Positions 8,507 through 16,693 of a stretch of DNA of 64,000 nucleotides are shown here, piece after piece; position 1 is the first letter of the stretch, and every line of letters starts with the position of its first letter. The stretch lies in contig NZ_JABMLE010000002.1 in the NCBI RefSeq assembly GCF_013205025.1, positions 62,001-126,000 on the forward strand. The letters are read 5' to 3'. This DNA comes from Rathayibacter sp. VKM Ac-2857. GTDB lineage: Bacteria > Actinomycetota > Actinomycetes > Actinomycetales > Microbacteriaceae. Under the pieces are notes generated by a model, which saw only the letters and a program-made list of their open reading frames with translations, was not told where the DNA came from and made no database searches. Position numbers and translations under genes: made by a program.

Positions 8507-8653
8507 AAGAGTGGGCTCGGCGGACGTCGTCGCACTCCTTAACCGTCCGGTCAGTCCGATGGGGCGGTCCTCGACGCGGAATCACCCTTCGATGGCGCGC
8601 GAGACCGCTCCGCACCTCCGCGCGCCCGTAGCTCCGGGCGCGCGCGCCGATCC

Positions 8654-8724
8654 CCCTCCGCGAGATGCCACTTGTGCGCGCCTTTCGCGGCGTGTCGCGT
8701 GCACAAGTGGCATCTCGCGGAGGG
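8654..8724. repeat. palindromic element, family 1, copy B
   Basis: A 71-bp near-palindrome with arms CCCTCCGCGAGATGCCACTT and complement, continuing to about 24 paired bases, and an inner CCTTTCGCGGCGTGTC. It has the same orientation as copy A and sits about 245 bp upstream of the M23 gene start, immediately beyond the stop of the reductase gene at 8734. Confidence 0.9.
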
Positions 8725-8733
8725 GGGCAGAGC

Positions 8734-9462
8734 CTAGGGGCCGCCGAAGCGCTCGGTGCGGACCCGGGCGGGGTCGTGGCCCTGGGCGACCAGGGCCGTG
8801 GCGACGGCCTCGACGAAGGCGGTGGGGCCGCAGACGTAGACCGTCGGCTCCTCGGAGGCGGGGATCGCTGTCGCGGCCAGCAGCTCGGGGGTGAGGCGGC
8901 CGGCGGGGCGGGCGGAGCCGGGCGGGGCGACGCGCGTGTAGATCAGCTCGGTCTCGACGCCGCCGCGATCGCGGGACAGCTCGCCGAGCGCGCGCAGGTC
9001 GTCGCGGTAGTAGGCGAAGACGCTCGAGCGCACGGAGTAGAGCAGGCGCATCGGGGCGGCGCTGCCAACGCGGCCGTGCTCGCGGGCCATCGCCATCAGC
9101 GGGACCAGCCCGCTGCCGCCGGCGATCAGCTGCACCGGCTCGGTCTGCTCGGCGCGCCAGACGAACCAGCCGCCGATCGGGCCGCGCACCTCGAGGCGGT
9201 CGCCCGCCTCCAGTCCCTCGACCAGGTACGGCGAGACCTCGCCGTCGTCGAGGCGCTCGACGGCCAGCTCGACGCGGTCGCCGTCGGCGGGCGCGCCGAT
9301 CGAGTAGGAGCGGCTGGCCTGGTAGCCGTCGGGCGCGGTGAGCCGGACGTCGAGGTGCTGCCCGGCGAGGTGCCCGGGCCAGCCGGGGACGCGGAGCGCG
9401 ATGAGGCGCGAGGTCGGAGTGAGCGGCAGGACCGACTCGGTCACCGCCTCCGTCCAGATCAC
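8734..9462 (-). CDS. ferredoxin reductase-type FAD/NAD(P)-binding oxidoreductase
   Basis: A 242-residue two-domain flavoenzyme. The N-terminal beta-barrel binds FAD (RSYSIGAP is the RxYS motif), and the C-terminal Rossmann domain binds NAD(P)H (LIAGGSGLVPLMAM, TVYVCGPTAFVEAVATAL). There is no iron-sulfur domain, so it should pass electrons to a partner. Its GTG start overlaps the stop of the molybdoenzyme gene by 4 nt (GTGA), with GGAGG upstream, so the two are translationally coupled and it is probably the electron donor or acceptor of that enzyme. Confidence 0.9.
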   Translation of the reverse strand: MIWTEAVTESVLPLTPTSRLIALRVPGWPGHLAGQHLDVRLTAPDGYQASRSYSIGAPADGDRVELAVERLDDGEVSPYLVEGLEAGDRLEVRGPIGGWFVWRAEQTEPVQLIAGGSGLVPLMAMAREHGRVGSAAPMRLLYSVRSSVFAYYRDDLRALGELSRDRGGVETELIYTRVAPPGSARPAGRLTPELLAATAIPASEEPTVYVCGPTAFVEAVATALVAQGHDPARVRTERFGGP

Positions 9463-10043
9463 CAGTAGCGCTCCTCCTTCCAGGGATCGCCGTGCATGTG
9501 GTAGCCGTTCTGCTCCCAGAAGCCGGGCTCGTCGCCGGGCATCAGGCGGAGGCTGCGGACCCACTTCGCGCTCTTCCAGAGGTAGAGGTGCGGCACGAGC
9601 AGCCGCGCGGGTCCGCCGTGCTCGGCCGCGAGCGGCGCGCCCTCGAACTCGGTCGCGATCCAGGCCTTGCCGTCGCGGATCTCGGAGAGCGGCAGGTTGG
9701 TCGTGTAGCCGCCGTAGCTCTGTGCCATCACGAAGCCGGCGTCGCTCTCGATGCCGTCGAGCAGGAGGTCGACCGAGACGCCGCGCCAGTTCGTGGCGAG
9801 CTTGGACCAGCGGGTGACGCAGTGGAGGTCGGTGTGGATGTCCTCGCGGGGCAGCGCGGCGAACTCGTCCGCCGTCCAGCGTCGTACCCCGGCGGGGCCG
9901 GCGTCGATCGAGAAGGCCCACTCGTGGATGTTCGGGGTCGGCCCGATCGAGAGGACGGGGAAGCCCTTCTCCAGGTACTGGCCCGGCGGGATGTCCGGGT
10001 TCTGCTCGCGCTTGCCGAAGAAGCCCCGCGTGATGATGCCCAT
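9459..10043 (-). CDS. sulfite oxidase-like molybdopterin oxidoreductase (YedY/MsrP-like core)
   Basis: A 194-residue protein covering the molybdopterin-binding fold of the sulfite oxidase family. LHCVTRWSKLATNWRGV contains the conserved Cys that ligates molybdenum, and AQSYGGYTTNLPLSEI and HGGPARLLVPHLYLWKSAKW are family landmarks. No twin-arginine signal is visible, so unlike MsrP it should be cytoplasmic. The substrate is unknown; sulfoxide reduction or sulfite oxidation are family possibilities. It is coupled to the downstream flavin reductase, which replaces the membrane heme partner MsrQ seen in proteobacteria. Confidence 0.88.
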   Translation of the reverse strand: MGIITRGFFGKREQNPDIPPGQYLEKGFPVLSIGPTPNIHEWAFSIDAGPAGVRRWTADEFAALPREDIHTDLHCVTRWSKLATNWRGVSVDLLLDGIESDAGFVMAQSYGGYTTNLPLSEIRDGKAWIATEFEGAPLAAEHGGPARLLVPHLYLWKSAKWVRSLRLMPGDEPGFWEQNGYHMHGDPWKEERYW

Positions 10044-10185
10044 GTCCGCCTTCGAGTCCTCGGGTGCGCCCCGGTCCGTGGATGCCGCTCGTCGCTCGCC
10101 AGGCTAGCGCGCGACCCCCGCTACCGCATCGGGCCGCGAGCGGCGAGCCCGCGACCGTGTCGGGGGTGGGTGCGAGGATCGGGCC

Positions 10186-11253
10186 ATGAGCAGAACAGTC
10201 GTGCCGCCGTATCTCCTCGTCCGCATCGCCCGACTCGACGACCCGGCGTTCGCCCGGGCCGCGCGGGCGGCCAGCCGCTCGCTCGAGCAGGACGTGCCCT
10301 TCCGTCGCGTCCGGCCGGGCGAGCCCTCCCCCGGTCGCTCGACCGCCACCGCGTCGCCGGTCCCCCGCGCGGAGCGGGTCGCCGCCCTCCAGCGGACCAT
10401 CTCGGACGCGCAGTCGACCGAGACCCTCCCCGGCACCGTCGTGCGCACCGAGGGCGCTCCCTCCACCGGCGACGCCGCGGCGGACGAGGCGTACGACGGC
10501 CTCGGGGCGATGTCCGACTTCCTGCAGCAGGCCTTCGGCCGCGACTCGATCGACGACGCCTGGCTGCCGCTGGACGCCACGGTGCACTTCGGCGAGGACT
10601 ACGACAACGCCTTCTGGGACGGCTCGCGCATGGTCTTCGGCGACGGCGACGGGCAGGTCTTCCGCCGCTTCACGGTCTCGCAGAGCGTGATCGGCCACGA
10701 GCTGGCGCACGGGATCACGGAGTACACCGCGAACCTCGTCTACCGGGGGCAGTCCGGAGCGTTGAACGAGTCGATCTCGGACGTCTTCGGCGCGATGCTC
10801 GAGCAGTTCGGCGCCGGGCAGGGCGCGGCGGACGCGAGCTGGCTGATCGGCGAGGGCCTCTTCACCGACGAGGTGCAGGGCACCGCGCTGCGCTCGATGA
10901 TCGCGCCGGGCACCGCCTACGACGACGACGTGCTCGGCAAGGACCCGCAGCCCGGCTCGATGGCCGACTACGTCGACACCGAGGACGACAACGGCGGCGT
11001 GCACATCAACTCCGGCATCCCCAACCGCGCGTTCGCGGTCGCGGCGATCGAGCTCGGCGGTCCCTCGTGGGAGCGCGCAGGGCGGGTCTGGTACGACGTG
11101 CTGACCGGCGGCGTGCTCACGGCGACAGCGGACTTCGAGGGCTTCGCGGCCCTCACCGTGGCGGCCGCGGCCGAGCGCTTCGGCGCCGGCTCCGAGGTCG
11201 AGGCGGCGGTCCGCACCGGCTGGACGACGGTGGGGGTCGCGCTCGCCGGCTGA
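10186..11253 (+). CDS. protealysin-type M4 family metalloprotease
   Basis: A 355-residue thermolysin-family protease. The zinc site is HELAH (His171, Glu172, His175) with the third ligand in GALNESISDVFGAML, and the catalytic His region is GGVHINSGIPNRAF. The N-terminus lacks a signal peptide and carries VPPYLL, matching the PPxL motif in the short propeptide of protealysins. These enzymes are made as cytosolic precursors and mature by removing about 50 residues. The emfourin-type inhibitor gene follows at 11570, the usual partner. ATG 10186 lies 6 nt after a weak GAGGAT box. Confidence 0.92.
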   Translation: MSRTVVPPYLLVRIARLDDPAFARAARAASRSLEQDVPFRRVRPGEPSPGRSTATASPVPRAERVAALQRTISDAQSTETLPGTVVRTEGAPSTGDAAADEAYDGLGAMSDFLQQAFGRDSIDDAWLPLDATVHFGEDYDNAFWDGSRMVFGDGDGQVFRRFTVSQSVIGHELAHGITEYTANLVYRGQSGALNESISDVFGAMLEQFGAGQGAADASWLIGEGLFTDEVQGTALRSMIAPGTAYDDDVLGKDPQPGSMADYVDTEDDNGGVHINSGIPNRAFAVAAIELGGPSWERAGRVWYDVLTGGVLTATADFEGFAALTVAAAAERFGAGSEVEAAVRTGWTTVGVALAG

Positions 11254-11286
11254 CCCGCGGGGTGGGCCCTCCTGCTGCCCGCGCTT

Positions 11287-11540
11287 CATGCTGGTCGAGT
11301 AGCCCCGCAGGGGCGTATCGAGACCCACCGTCGTCAGCAGCAGGGTCTGCAGACTCGCCTCTCGGTGATGGTGGATCTCGATACGCCCGCTGCGCGGGCT
11401 ACTCGATCAGCAAGGGGCGGCCGTTGCGCGGGCTGCTCGATCAGCAGGGGACGGCCGTTGCGCGGGCTGCTCGATCAGCAGGGGACGCCCGCCGGGCGGG
11501 CTGGTCGATCAGCAGGGGCGCCCGCTGCTCGATCAGCATG
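11287..11540. repeat. array of dispersed hairpin repeats (family 3), five copies or degenerate copies
   Basis: This fills most of the 316-bp gap between protease and inhibitor genes. An inverted unit (GGTCGAGTAGCCCC...GGGGCGTATCGAGACC, from 11291) is followed by a direct unit from 11372 (GGATCTCGATACGCCC...GGGCTACTCGATCAGCA), then degenerate half-units each ending GCTGCTCGATCAGCA or GCTGGTCGATCAGCA at about 11440, 11480, 11515 and 11538. The same family occurs at 11921-12070 and 30629-30916. Confidence 0.85.
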
Positions 11541-11556
11541 GTCAGGGGCAGGCGCG

Positions 11557-11569
11557 TACGATCGCGGCC
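11557..11569 (+). promoter_or_regulatory. leaderless-type promoter of the emfourin gene
   Basis: TACGAT (11557-11562) lies 7 nt before ATG 11570. No convincing -35 is visible in the repeat-derived sequence upstream. Confidence 0.45.
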
Positions 11570-11848
11570 ATGGATGTGATCGTGTCGCGCAGTGGCGGCT
11601 TCGCCGGGCTCCGCCGGGTCTGGCGGATCGATGTGGACGCGCAGCCGGACGAGCGCGCCTGGCACGACCTGCTCGGCTCGCTGGACTGGGACGATCGGCC
11701 TCGTGCCGCGGCGGTCGCCGGCGGGCGGCCCGACCGGTTCGTCTACGAGATCCGGGTGCAGACGCACACGGTGCGGCTCGGCGAGACGGAGCTCGACGGG
11801 GCCTGGCGCGAGCTGGTGGACCGGGTGAAGAAGGCGCAGCCGCGCTGA
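11570..11848 (+). CDS. emfourin-family protealysin inhibitor
   Basis: A 92-residue cytosolic protein matching the emfourin (M4in) family, slow tight-binding inhibitors of protealysin-like M4 proteases. The family start (VSRSGGFAGLRRVWRIDV) and mid-part (DRFVYEIRVQTHTVRLGETEL) are present. It should hold the neighbouring protease in check inside the cell. Usually the two genes are almost adjacent; here they are separated by 316 bp of repeats, and the inhibitor has its own -10 box 7 nt before the ATG. A strong hairpin follows the stop. Confidence 0.85.
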   Translation: MDVIVSRSGGFAGLRRVWRIDVDAQPDERAWHDLLGSLDWDDRPRAAAVAGGRPDRFVYEIRVQTHTVRLGETELDGAWRELVDRVKKAQPR

Positions 11849-11869
11849 GAGGTGGCGGCGGGGAACGAC

Positions 11870-11906
11870 GAAGGCGCAGGCCCCGGTGATCGGGGGCTGC
11901 GCCTTC
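11870..11906 (+). terminator. hairpin terminator after the emfourin gene
   Basis: Arms GAAGGCGCAG and CTGCGCCTTC extend through GCCCCG/CGGGGC with one bulge and a short GTGAT loop. It begins 22 nt after the stop codon. Confidence 0.8.
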
Positions 11907-11920
11907 AGGGCTTGCGGGGT

Positions 11921-12070
11921 GGGTCTCGATACGCCCCTCTGGGGCTACTCGACCAGCATGAATCGAGACGCCCCCTCGGGGCTACTCGACCAGCATGAAT
12001 CGAGACGCCCCCTCGGGGCTACTCGACCAGCATGAATCGAGACGCCCCTTCGGGGCTGCTCGACCAGCTC
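11921..12070. repeat. tandem array of family 3 hairpin repeats, 37-bp period
   Basis: One full unit (11921-11960, GGTCTCGATACGCCC...GGGGCTACTCGACCAGCAT) is followed by three units of 37 bp starting near 11960, 11997 and 12034, each GAATCGAGACGCCCC then a CGGGG arm and CTACTCGACCAGCAT (CTGCTCGACCAG in the last). Each unit contains its own GCCCC/GGGGC hairpin. There is no unique spacer between units. Confidence 0.9.
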
Positions 12071-12084
12071 GGGCCGAGTGCGGG

Positions 12085-12459
12085 CTACTTGGTGCCGAGG
12101 AGGTCGATCACGAAGATGAGGGTCTTGCCGGAGAGGGGGTGGCCGCCACCGGCGGGGCCGTAGGCGAGGGCGGGCGGGCAGATCAGCTTGCGACGGCCGC
12201 CGACCTTCATGCCGGGGATGCCCTGCTGCCAGGCGCGGATGAGGTTGTTGAGGGGGAAGTTGATCGACTGGTTGCGGCTCCAGGAGGAGTCGAACTCCTC
12301 GCCGGTGTCGTACTCGACGCCGAGGTAGTGCACGTCGACGGTGGAGCCGGGCTGGGCCTCGGCGCCGTCGCCGATGACGAGGTCCTCGACGACGAGGGTG
12401 TCGGGGGCCGGGCCGTCGGGGGCGTCGAGCTCGGGCTTGGTCAGGTTCTCGCTGCTCAT
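12085..12459 (-). CDS. FKBP-type peptidyl-prolyl cis-trans isomerase
   Basis: A 124-residue single-domain FKBP without signal peptide, so a cytosolic proline isomerase/chaperone. Family features are VDVHYLGVEYDTGEEFDSSW, the active-site stretch LIRAWQQGIPGMKVGGRRKLICPPALAYG and the end LIFVIDLLGTK. The ATG at 12459 is preferred because a TAGGAT -10 box ends 7 nt before it; the ATG at 12468 lies inside that box. Downstream is the family 3 tandem array. No operon partner is apparent. Confidence 0.92.
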   Translation of the reverse strand: MSSENLTKPELDAPDGPAPDTLVVEDLVIGDGAEAQPGSTVDVHYLGVEYDTGEEFDSSWSRNQSINFPLNNLIRAWQQGIPGMKVGGRRKLICPPALAYGPAGGGHPLSGKTLIFVIDLLGTK

Positions 12460-12523
12460 GCTCTCCATCCTAGGAGGGACGCCCTGAGCGCTCGATCCGG
12501 CCGCTCCCCCGACCGCATCCGGC

Positions 12524-14761
12524 TCACTCCACCAGGGTCAGGCGCTGCGTCGGCCGGGTCATCGCGACGTAGAGCGAGGCAGCGCCCCGCTCCTCCGCCG
12601 CGATCAGCCGCGGCCGGGCGATGACGACGGAGTCGAACTCGAGCCCCTTCGCGTCGGCCGTCGAGAGCACGGCGACCGGCCGGTCGAGTCCCCGGGAGCC
12701 GCGGCCGACCTCGCGGCCGAGCTCCTGCTCCAGCCGCGCGGTGATGGCGTCGAGCTCGTCGTCGGGCGCGATCACGGCGAGCGTGCCGTCCCCGATCGCG
12801 CGGTCCTCCAGGACGACGGCGAGCACCCGGTCGGCGAGCACGGCGTCGCCGCGGTCGCGCACGGTGCGGACCGGCCACTCCGTGGAGCGCACCGCCTCGC
12901 CCGGGGTGATCTCGAGTCCGTTCTCGCGCGCGGTGCGCTCGGCGTAGGCGACGATCTGCGCGGGCGTGCGGTAGTTGACGGTCAGCTCCTCGAGGCGCCA
13001 CGGCGCGGCCTCGCCCTCGCGGCCCTGGCGGCCGAAGGTGTCGCGGAGGGCGGCGTCCCAGCTGGAGGCGGCGGAGGCGCCGGACGCCTGGGCGACGTCG
13101 CCGACGATGGTGAAGGAGCGCATCGGGCAGCGCCGCAGCAGCACCCGCCACTGCATCGGCGAGAGCTCCTGCGCCTCGTCGACCACGACGTGGCCGTAGG
13201 TCCAGGAGCGGTCGGCCGCCGCGCGCTCGGCGGTGGTGCCGACGCTGGTGCGTTCGGCGAAGCCAGCCGCGAGGTCCTTGGCGTTCACGAGCCCGTCGAC
13301 GCCCATGTTGCGGATCGCGGCCTCGGCGTTCTCGACGTCGCGGCGGCGCTGCTCCTTCTCGGCCTTCTTCTGCGCGTCGGCGTGGTCGTCGTAGGCGCCG
13401 AGGAGCTCGGCCGCCTCGTCGAGCAGCGGCACGTCGGAGACGGTGAAGGCGGCGTCGCGGTCGCGGCGGAGCAGGGCGCGCTGCTCCGGAGTCCAGCGCG
13501 GCGTGAGCGAGGCGAACCAGTTCGGCCGCGCGTAGAGGTCCTGCAGCAGCTTCTCCGGGGTGAGCGGGATCCACGCGGTGTTGAGGGCGACGCGGACGTC
13601 GTAGGCGGTGCGGACGTCCTCGCGGAGGACCGCCTCGTCGGCCTCGTCGACCGTGTTGCCGTGGCTGCGCAGCTGATCCGCGAGCTGGCGGGTGAGCTGC
13701 GTGATCATCGCCTTGACGAAGGTGACGCGGGCCTCGTTGTGCGGCTTGCGGGAGTCGCGGGCGCGGGTGATCGCACGCTCCACCTCGTGCGGCTCGAGCC
13801 GCAGCTTCTCGCCGTTGACGTCGAGGACCAGCGTCTCGGCCGGGACGGCCTGGCGCGAGCGGACGGCGCGCTTGAGCAGCTCGGCCATCCGCGAGGAGCC
13901 CTTGACCCGGGCGACCGCGGGGCGGTCCTCCTCGACGAGGTCGAGACCCGGGTAGAGCTGACCGAGGGTGGAGAGCACGACGCCGGTCTCGCCGAGCGAG
14001 GGCAGCACCGCCTCGATGTAGCGCAGGAACGAGCGCGACGGCCCGACGACGAGCACCCCGGAGGAGGCGATGCGGTCGCGGTGCGAGTAGAGGAGGTAGG
14101 CGGCGCGATGCAGCGCCACCGCGGTCTTGCCGGTGCCCGGACCGCCCTGCACGACGAGCACGCCGCGCAGCTCCGAGCGGATGATGCGGTCCTGCTCGCC
14201 CTGGATGGTCGCGACGATGTCGTGCATCCGACCGGTGCGCTGGGCGCCGAGGGCCGCCATCAGCGCGCCCTCGCCCTGGAGCGCCGTGCCCTCGCGCAGC
14301 AGCTCCTCGTCGAAGACCTCGTCCTCGAAGCGGATGACCTCGCGGCCGCGGAGGGTCAGGTGCCGGCGGGCGCGGGTGCCCATCGGGCGGGCGGCGGTGG
14401 CCTGGTAGAAGGCGGCCGACTGGGGCGCCCGCCAGTCGAGCAGCAGGGTGTCCTGCTCGTCGTCGCGGAGGCCGATGCGGCCGATGTAGCGGTGCTCGGT
14501 CTCGGCGTCGGCGAGGGTGAGCCGGCCGAAGGCGAGGCGGTCGTCGGCACCGGAGAGCGAGCGGATGCGGTCCTCGTAGAGGCGCGCGAAGGCGTCGCGC
14601 TCGGACCGGCTCTGGTGGTTGCCGCCGACGCTCTCGATCCGGACCGAGTCGAGCGCCTCCCTGGCCTGCGCGACCAGCTCGTCGAGGCGGGCGTAGAGGC
14701 CCGCCACGTACGCGCGCTCGCGCGAGAGCTCGGACTCGAGGATCGTGTCGCTGTCCGTCAT
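12524..14761 (-). CDS. helR: HelD-like RNA polymerase recycling ATPase, HelR type
   Basis: A 745-residue superfamily 1 helicase-like motor. HelD-class proteins bind RNA polymerase, pull off stalled or template-bound enzyme and in actinobacteria (HelR) displace rifamycin. An N-terminal coiled-coil arm (residues 1-50, ELSRERAYVAGLYARLDELVAQ) is followed by Walker A GGPGTGKTA near residue 208, Walker B VVVDEAQELS, and late motifs VNYRTPAQIV and LYVAMTRPTQRLTLVE. Length and arm match HelR rather than UvrD/Rep. SD GGAAGGG precedes ATG 14761. I did not find the palindromic rifamycin-associated element known upstream of some helR genes. Confidence 0.82.
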   Translation of the reverse strand: MTDSDTILESELSRERAYVAGLYARLDELVAQAREALDSVRIESVGGNHQSRSERDAFARLYEDRIRSLSGADDRLAFGRLTLADAETEHRYIGRIGLRDDEQDTLLLDWRAPQSAAFYQATAARPMGTRARRHLTLRGREVIRFEDEVFDEELLREGTALQGEGALMAALGAQRTGRMHDIVATIQGEQDRIIRSELRGVLVVQGGPGTGKTAVALHRAAYLLYSHRDRIASSGVLVVGPSRSFLRYIEAVLPSLGETGVVLSTLGQLYPGLDLVEEDRPAVARVKGSSRMAELLKRAVRSRQAVPAETLVLDVNGEKLRLEPHEVERAITRARDSRKPHNEARVTFVKAMITQLTRQLADQLRSHGNTVDEADEAVLREDVRTAYDVRVALNTAWIPLTPEKLLQDLYARPNWFASLTPRWTPEQRALLRRDRDAAFTVSDVPLLDEAAELLGAYDDHADAQKKAEKEQRRRDVENAEAAIRNMGVDGLVNAKDLAAGFAERTSVGTTAERAAADRSWTYGHVVVDEAQELSPMQWRVLLRRCPMRSFTIVGDVAQASGASAASSWDAALRDTFGRQGREGEAAPWRLEELTVNYRTPAQIVAYAERTARENGLEITPGEAVRSTEWPVRTVRDRGDAVLADRVLAVVLEDRAIGDGTLAVIAPDDELDAITARLEQELGREVGRGSRGLDRPVAVLSTADAKGLEFDSVVIARPRLIAAEERGAASLYVAMTRPTQRLTLVE

Positions 14762-15160
14762 CGTGCGCCCTTCCCTGCCGGCTCCGCGGTCTCGGGCGGG
14801 AGGCGGATGCGCTCCGGGGACCGTCGAAAACAGGCGGTCCAGTCTAACGACCGCGCGGGCGCCGACCGGCGCGACGGGGCTTCTCGCGCCTCGCCGTGGG
14901 CGAACGGCGACGCCCTCTTGCGGACGGCCGCGGAGAGGCGCATGCTGTCGGTCAAGAAGAGCTCGACGCCCTGTCAGAGCAGCCGGCCCTGCCGCTGCCG
15001 CAGGGCGTCGAGGTCTTTAACCGGCCGGATCGCGCTGATGGCACCCAGGGTCGTCCTGAGCGCCTGCTCAGGAACCGACCCGGACTGCTGCGAGGATGAG
15101 CGCGGGGCCCCTGGGCTCCTGCCCGCCCGCCCGCGAACGGCCACGCCCCCGGGAGCCCGC
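14762..15160. promoter_or_regulatory. 399-bp divergent intergenic region with perfect palindrome
   Basis: This separates helR from the histidine kinase gene. At 15054-15073 there is TCCTGAGC-N4-GCTCAGGA, a perfect 8-bp inverted repeat 88 nt before the kinase start and a plausible operator for the two-component system. A TAGACT on the minus strand near 14846-14841 could be a helR -10. Otherwise I see no gene; a 22-codon frame at 15094 overlaps the kinase start as ATGA but lacks a spaced ribosome site. Confidence 0.45.
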
Positions 15161-16693
15161 ATGACTCCGACGCCCGCGACCGCCCCGGTGCGCCGCCTGC
15201 GCTCCGTGCGGTTCCGGATCCTCGCGGCGATCCTGGTCGTCACCGCGCTCGGGCTGCTGGTCTCGGGCGGGGCGTCCTTCCTGCTGCAGCGCGACCGCAT
15301 CCTCGCCTCGATCGACGAGGAGCTGCGCCAGCAGGTCGAGAGCGTGCGCACCATCGTCGAGTCGCCGGCCGAGGCAGCGCTGACCGAGCCGGACGAGTCG
15401 CCGCTCACCGCGGCTCCCACGGACGGCTCCGGCTTCACCGACATCGACGCCCTGCTGCGCACCGTCCTCGGGCAGGTCCTGCCGCGGCTGGACGGGAGCA
15501 CCGTGGGCCTGGTCGACGGCGTCGCCCGCTGGGAGCCGCAGCCGTACGCCCTGAGCTTCCTGCTCGACGACGACCCCGACTTCCTCGCGCGCGTCTCGGG
15601 CGAGACGGCGGCGGGCGCGACGGTGCTCGGCTGGGGCGAGACGGAGGACGGGACGCTCCGCTACGCCGCGGTGCCGCTGCGCGTCGAGGGCTCCGACTCG
15701 GCCGGCGTGTTCGTGACGGCCGTCGACACCGACGCCCGGCTCTCCGACCTCGCCGACGTCTCGCGGAGCTACGCCGTGATCGCCGTCGTGGCACTCGCGG
15801 CGACGGGACTCGTCGGCTGGTTCGTCGCGGGCCGCCTGCTCTCCCCGATCCGCGAGCTGCGGCGCACCGCCTCCCGGATCACGGCGACCGACCTCGGCGA
15901 GCGGATCCCGGTCGGCGGGGACGACGACGTCTCGGATCTCGCCCGCACCGTGAACGACATGATCGCGCGACTCGAGGGGTCGTTCGACGCGCAGCGGCGG
16001 CTGCTGGCGGACGTGCGGCACGAGCTGGGCACGCCGATCACGATCGTCCGGGGCCACCTCGAGCTGGTCGACGCCCGGGATCCCAGCGACGTCGAGGCGA
16101 CCCGCGTGATCGCGCTCGATGAGCTCGATCGGATGGGGCACCTGCTGGAGGACATCGCCGAGCTGTCGGAGGCCGAGCGCGAGGACCGCGTGGCACTGCA
16201 GCCGGTCGAGGTCGGCGAGCTCACCCGGCAAGTGCTGGCGAAGGTCGCGGTGATCCCCGGGCGCGAGTGGCGGGCGGGGCCCGTGGCCGAGGTGCGGGTG
16301 GACGCGGATCCCGCGCGCCTCACCCAGGCGTGGCTGCAGCTGGCCGACAACGCGGCGAAGTACAGCCCCGAGGGCTCGACCGTCGTGCTCGGCAGCGAGC
16401 GGCGCGGCGACCGGGTCGAGCTGTTCGTCACCGACGAGGGGCCCGGGATCCCCGCCGCGGCGCGCGAGCGGATCTTCGAGCGCTTCGGCCGCGTCGACGA
16501 CGGGCGAGGCATCCGCGGCTCCGGACTCGGCCTCGCGATCGTCTCGGCGATCGCCCGCGCGCACGGCGGCCGGGTCGAGCTCGACTCCGTCCCCGGGCGC
16601 GGCACCCGCTTCGCGCTCTCGCTCCCCCTCGAGCGGCGCTCCCCCGCCGACGACGAATCGACCGACGTTCCCCCGAGAGGACGAGCACAGTGA
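15161..16693 (+). CDS. sensor histidine kinase
   Basis: A 510-residue membrane sensor. Helix 1 (about residues 20-42) and helix 2 (about 205-225) bracket an extracytoplasmic domain of roughly 160 residues. A HAMP domain (LLSPIRELRRTASRITATDL...), the phosphoacceptor His287 in ADVRHELGTPI, and the ATPase motifs (N box LQLADNAAKYSP, G1 DEGPGIP, F box ERFGR, G2 GSGLGLAI) follow. It should phosphorylate the response regulator encoded immediately downstream; stop and start overlap by 4 nt (GTGA). The stimulus is unknown. Several actinobacterial systems of this layout sense cell-envelope stress, but nothing here shows that. Confidence 0.93.
   Translation: MTPTPATAPVRRLRSVRFRILAAILVVTALGLLVSGGASFLLQRDRILASIDEELRQQVESVRTIVESPAEAALTEPDESPLTAAPTDGSGFTDIDALLRTVLGQVLPRLDGSTVGLVDGVARWEPQPYALSFLLDDDPDFLARVSGETAAGATVLGWGETEDGTLRYAAVPLRVEGSDSAGVFVTAVDTDARLSDLADVSRSYAVIAVVALAATGLVGWFVAGRLLSPIRELRRTASRITATDLGERIPVGGDDDVSDLARTVNDMIARLEGSFDAQRRLLADVRHELGTPITIVRGHLELVDARDPSDVEATRVIALDELDRMGHLLEDIAELSEAEREDRVALQPVEVGELTRQVLAKVAVIPGREWRAGPVAEVRVDADPARLTQAWLQLADNAAKYSPEGSTVVLGSERRGDRVELFVTDEGPGIPAAARERIFERFGRVDDGRGIRGSGLGLAIVSAIARAHGGRVELDSVPGRGTRFALSLPLERRSPADDESTDVPPRGRAQ

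Noticed and set aside
11921-12070. Possible CRISPR array (regular 37-bp period)
   Set aside because: Units abut with no unique spacers, each unit is itself a hairpin of the dispersed family 3 repeat, and no cas genes are present.
14762-14950. Rifamycin-associated element upstream of helR
   Set aside because: I looked for the long GC-rich palindrome reported upstream of some helR genes and did not find a convincing one.
15094-15162. 22-codon leader peptide before the histidine kinase
   Set aside because: It overlaps the kinase start as ATGA, but its GAGG directly abuts the ATG and codon content is indistinguishable from non-coding sequence.
13190-16693. Very long plus-strand frame opposite helR running into the histidine kinase
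   Set aside because: The part before 15161 is the Gly/Arg/Ala-rich complement of helR; only the part from ATG 15161 has kinase motifs.
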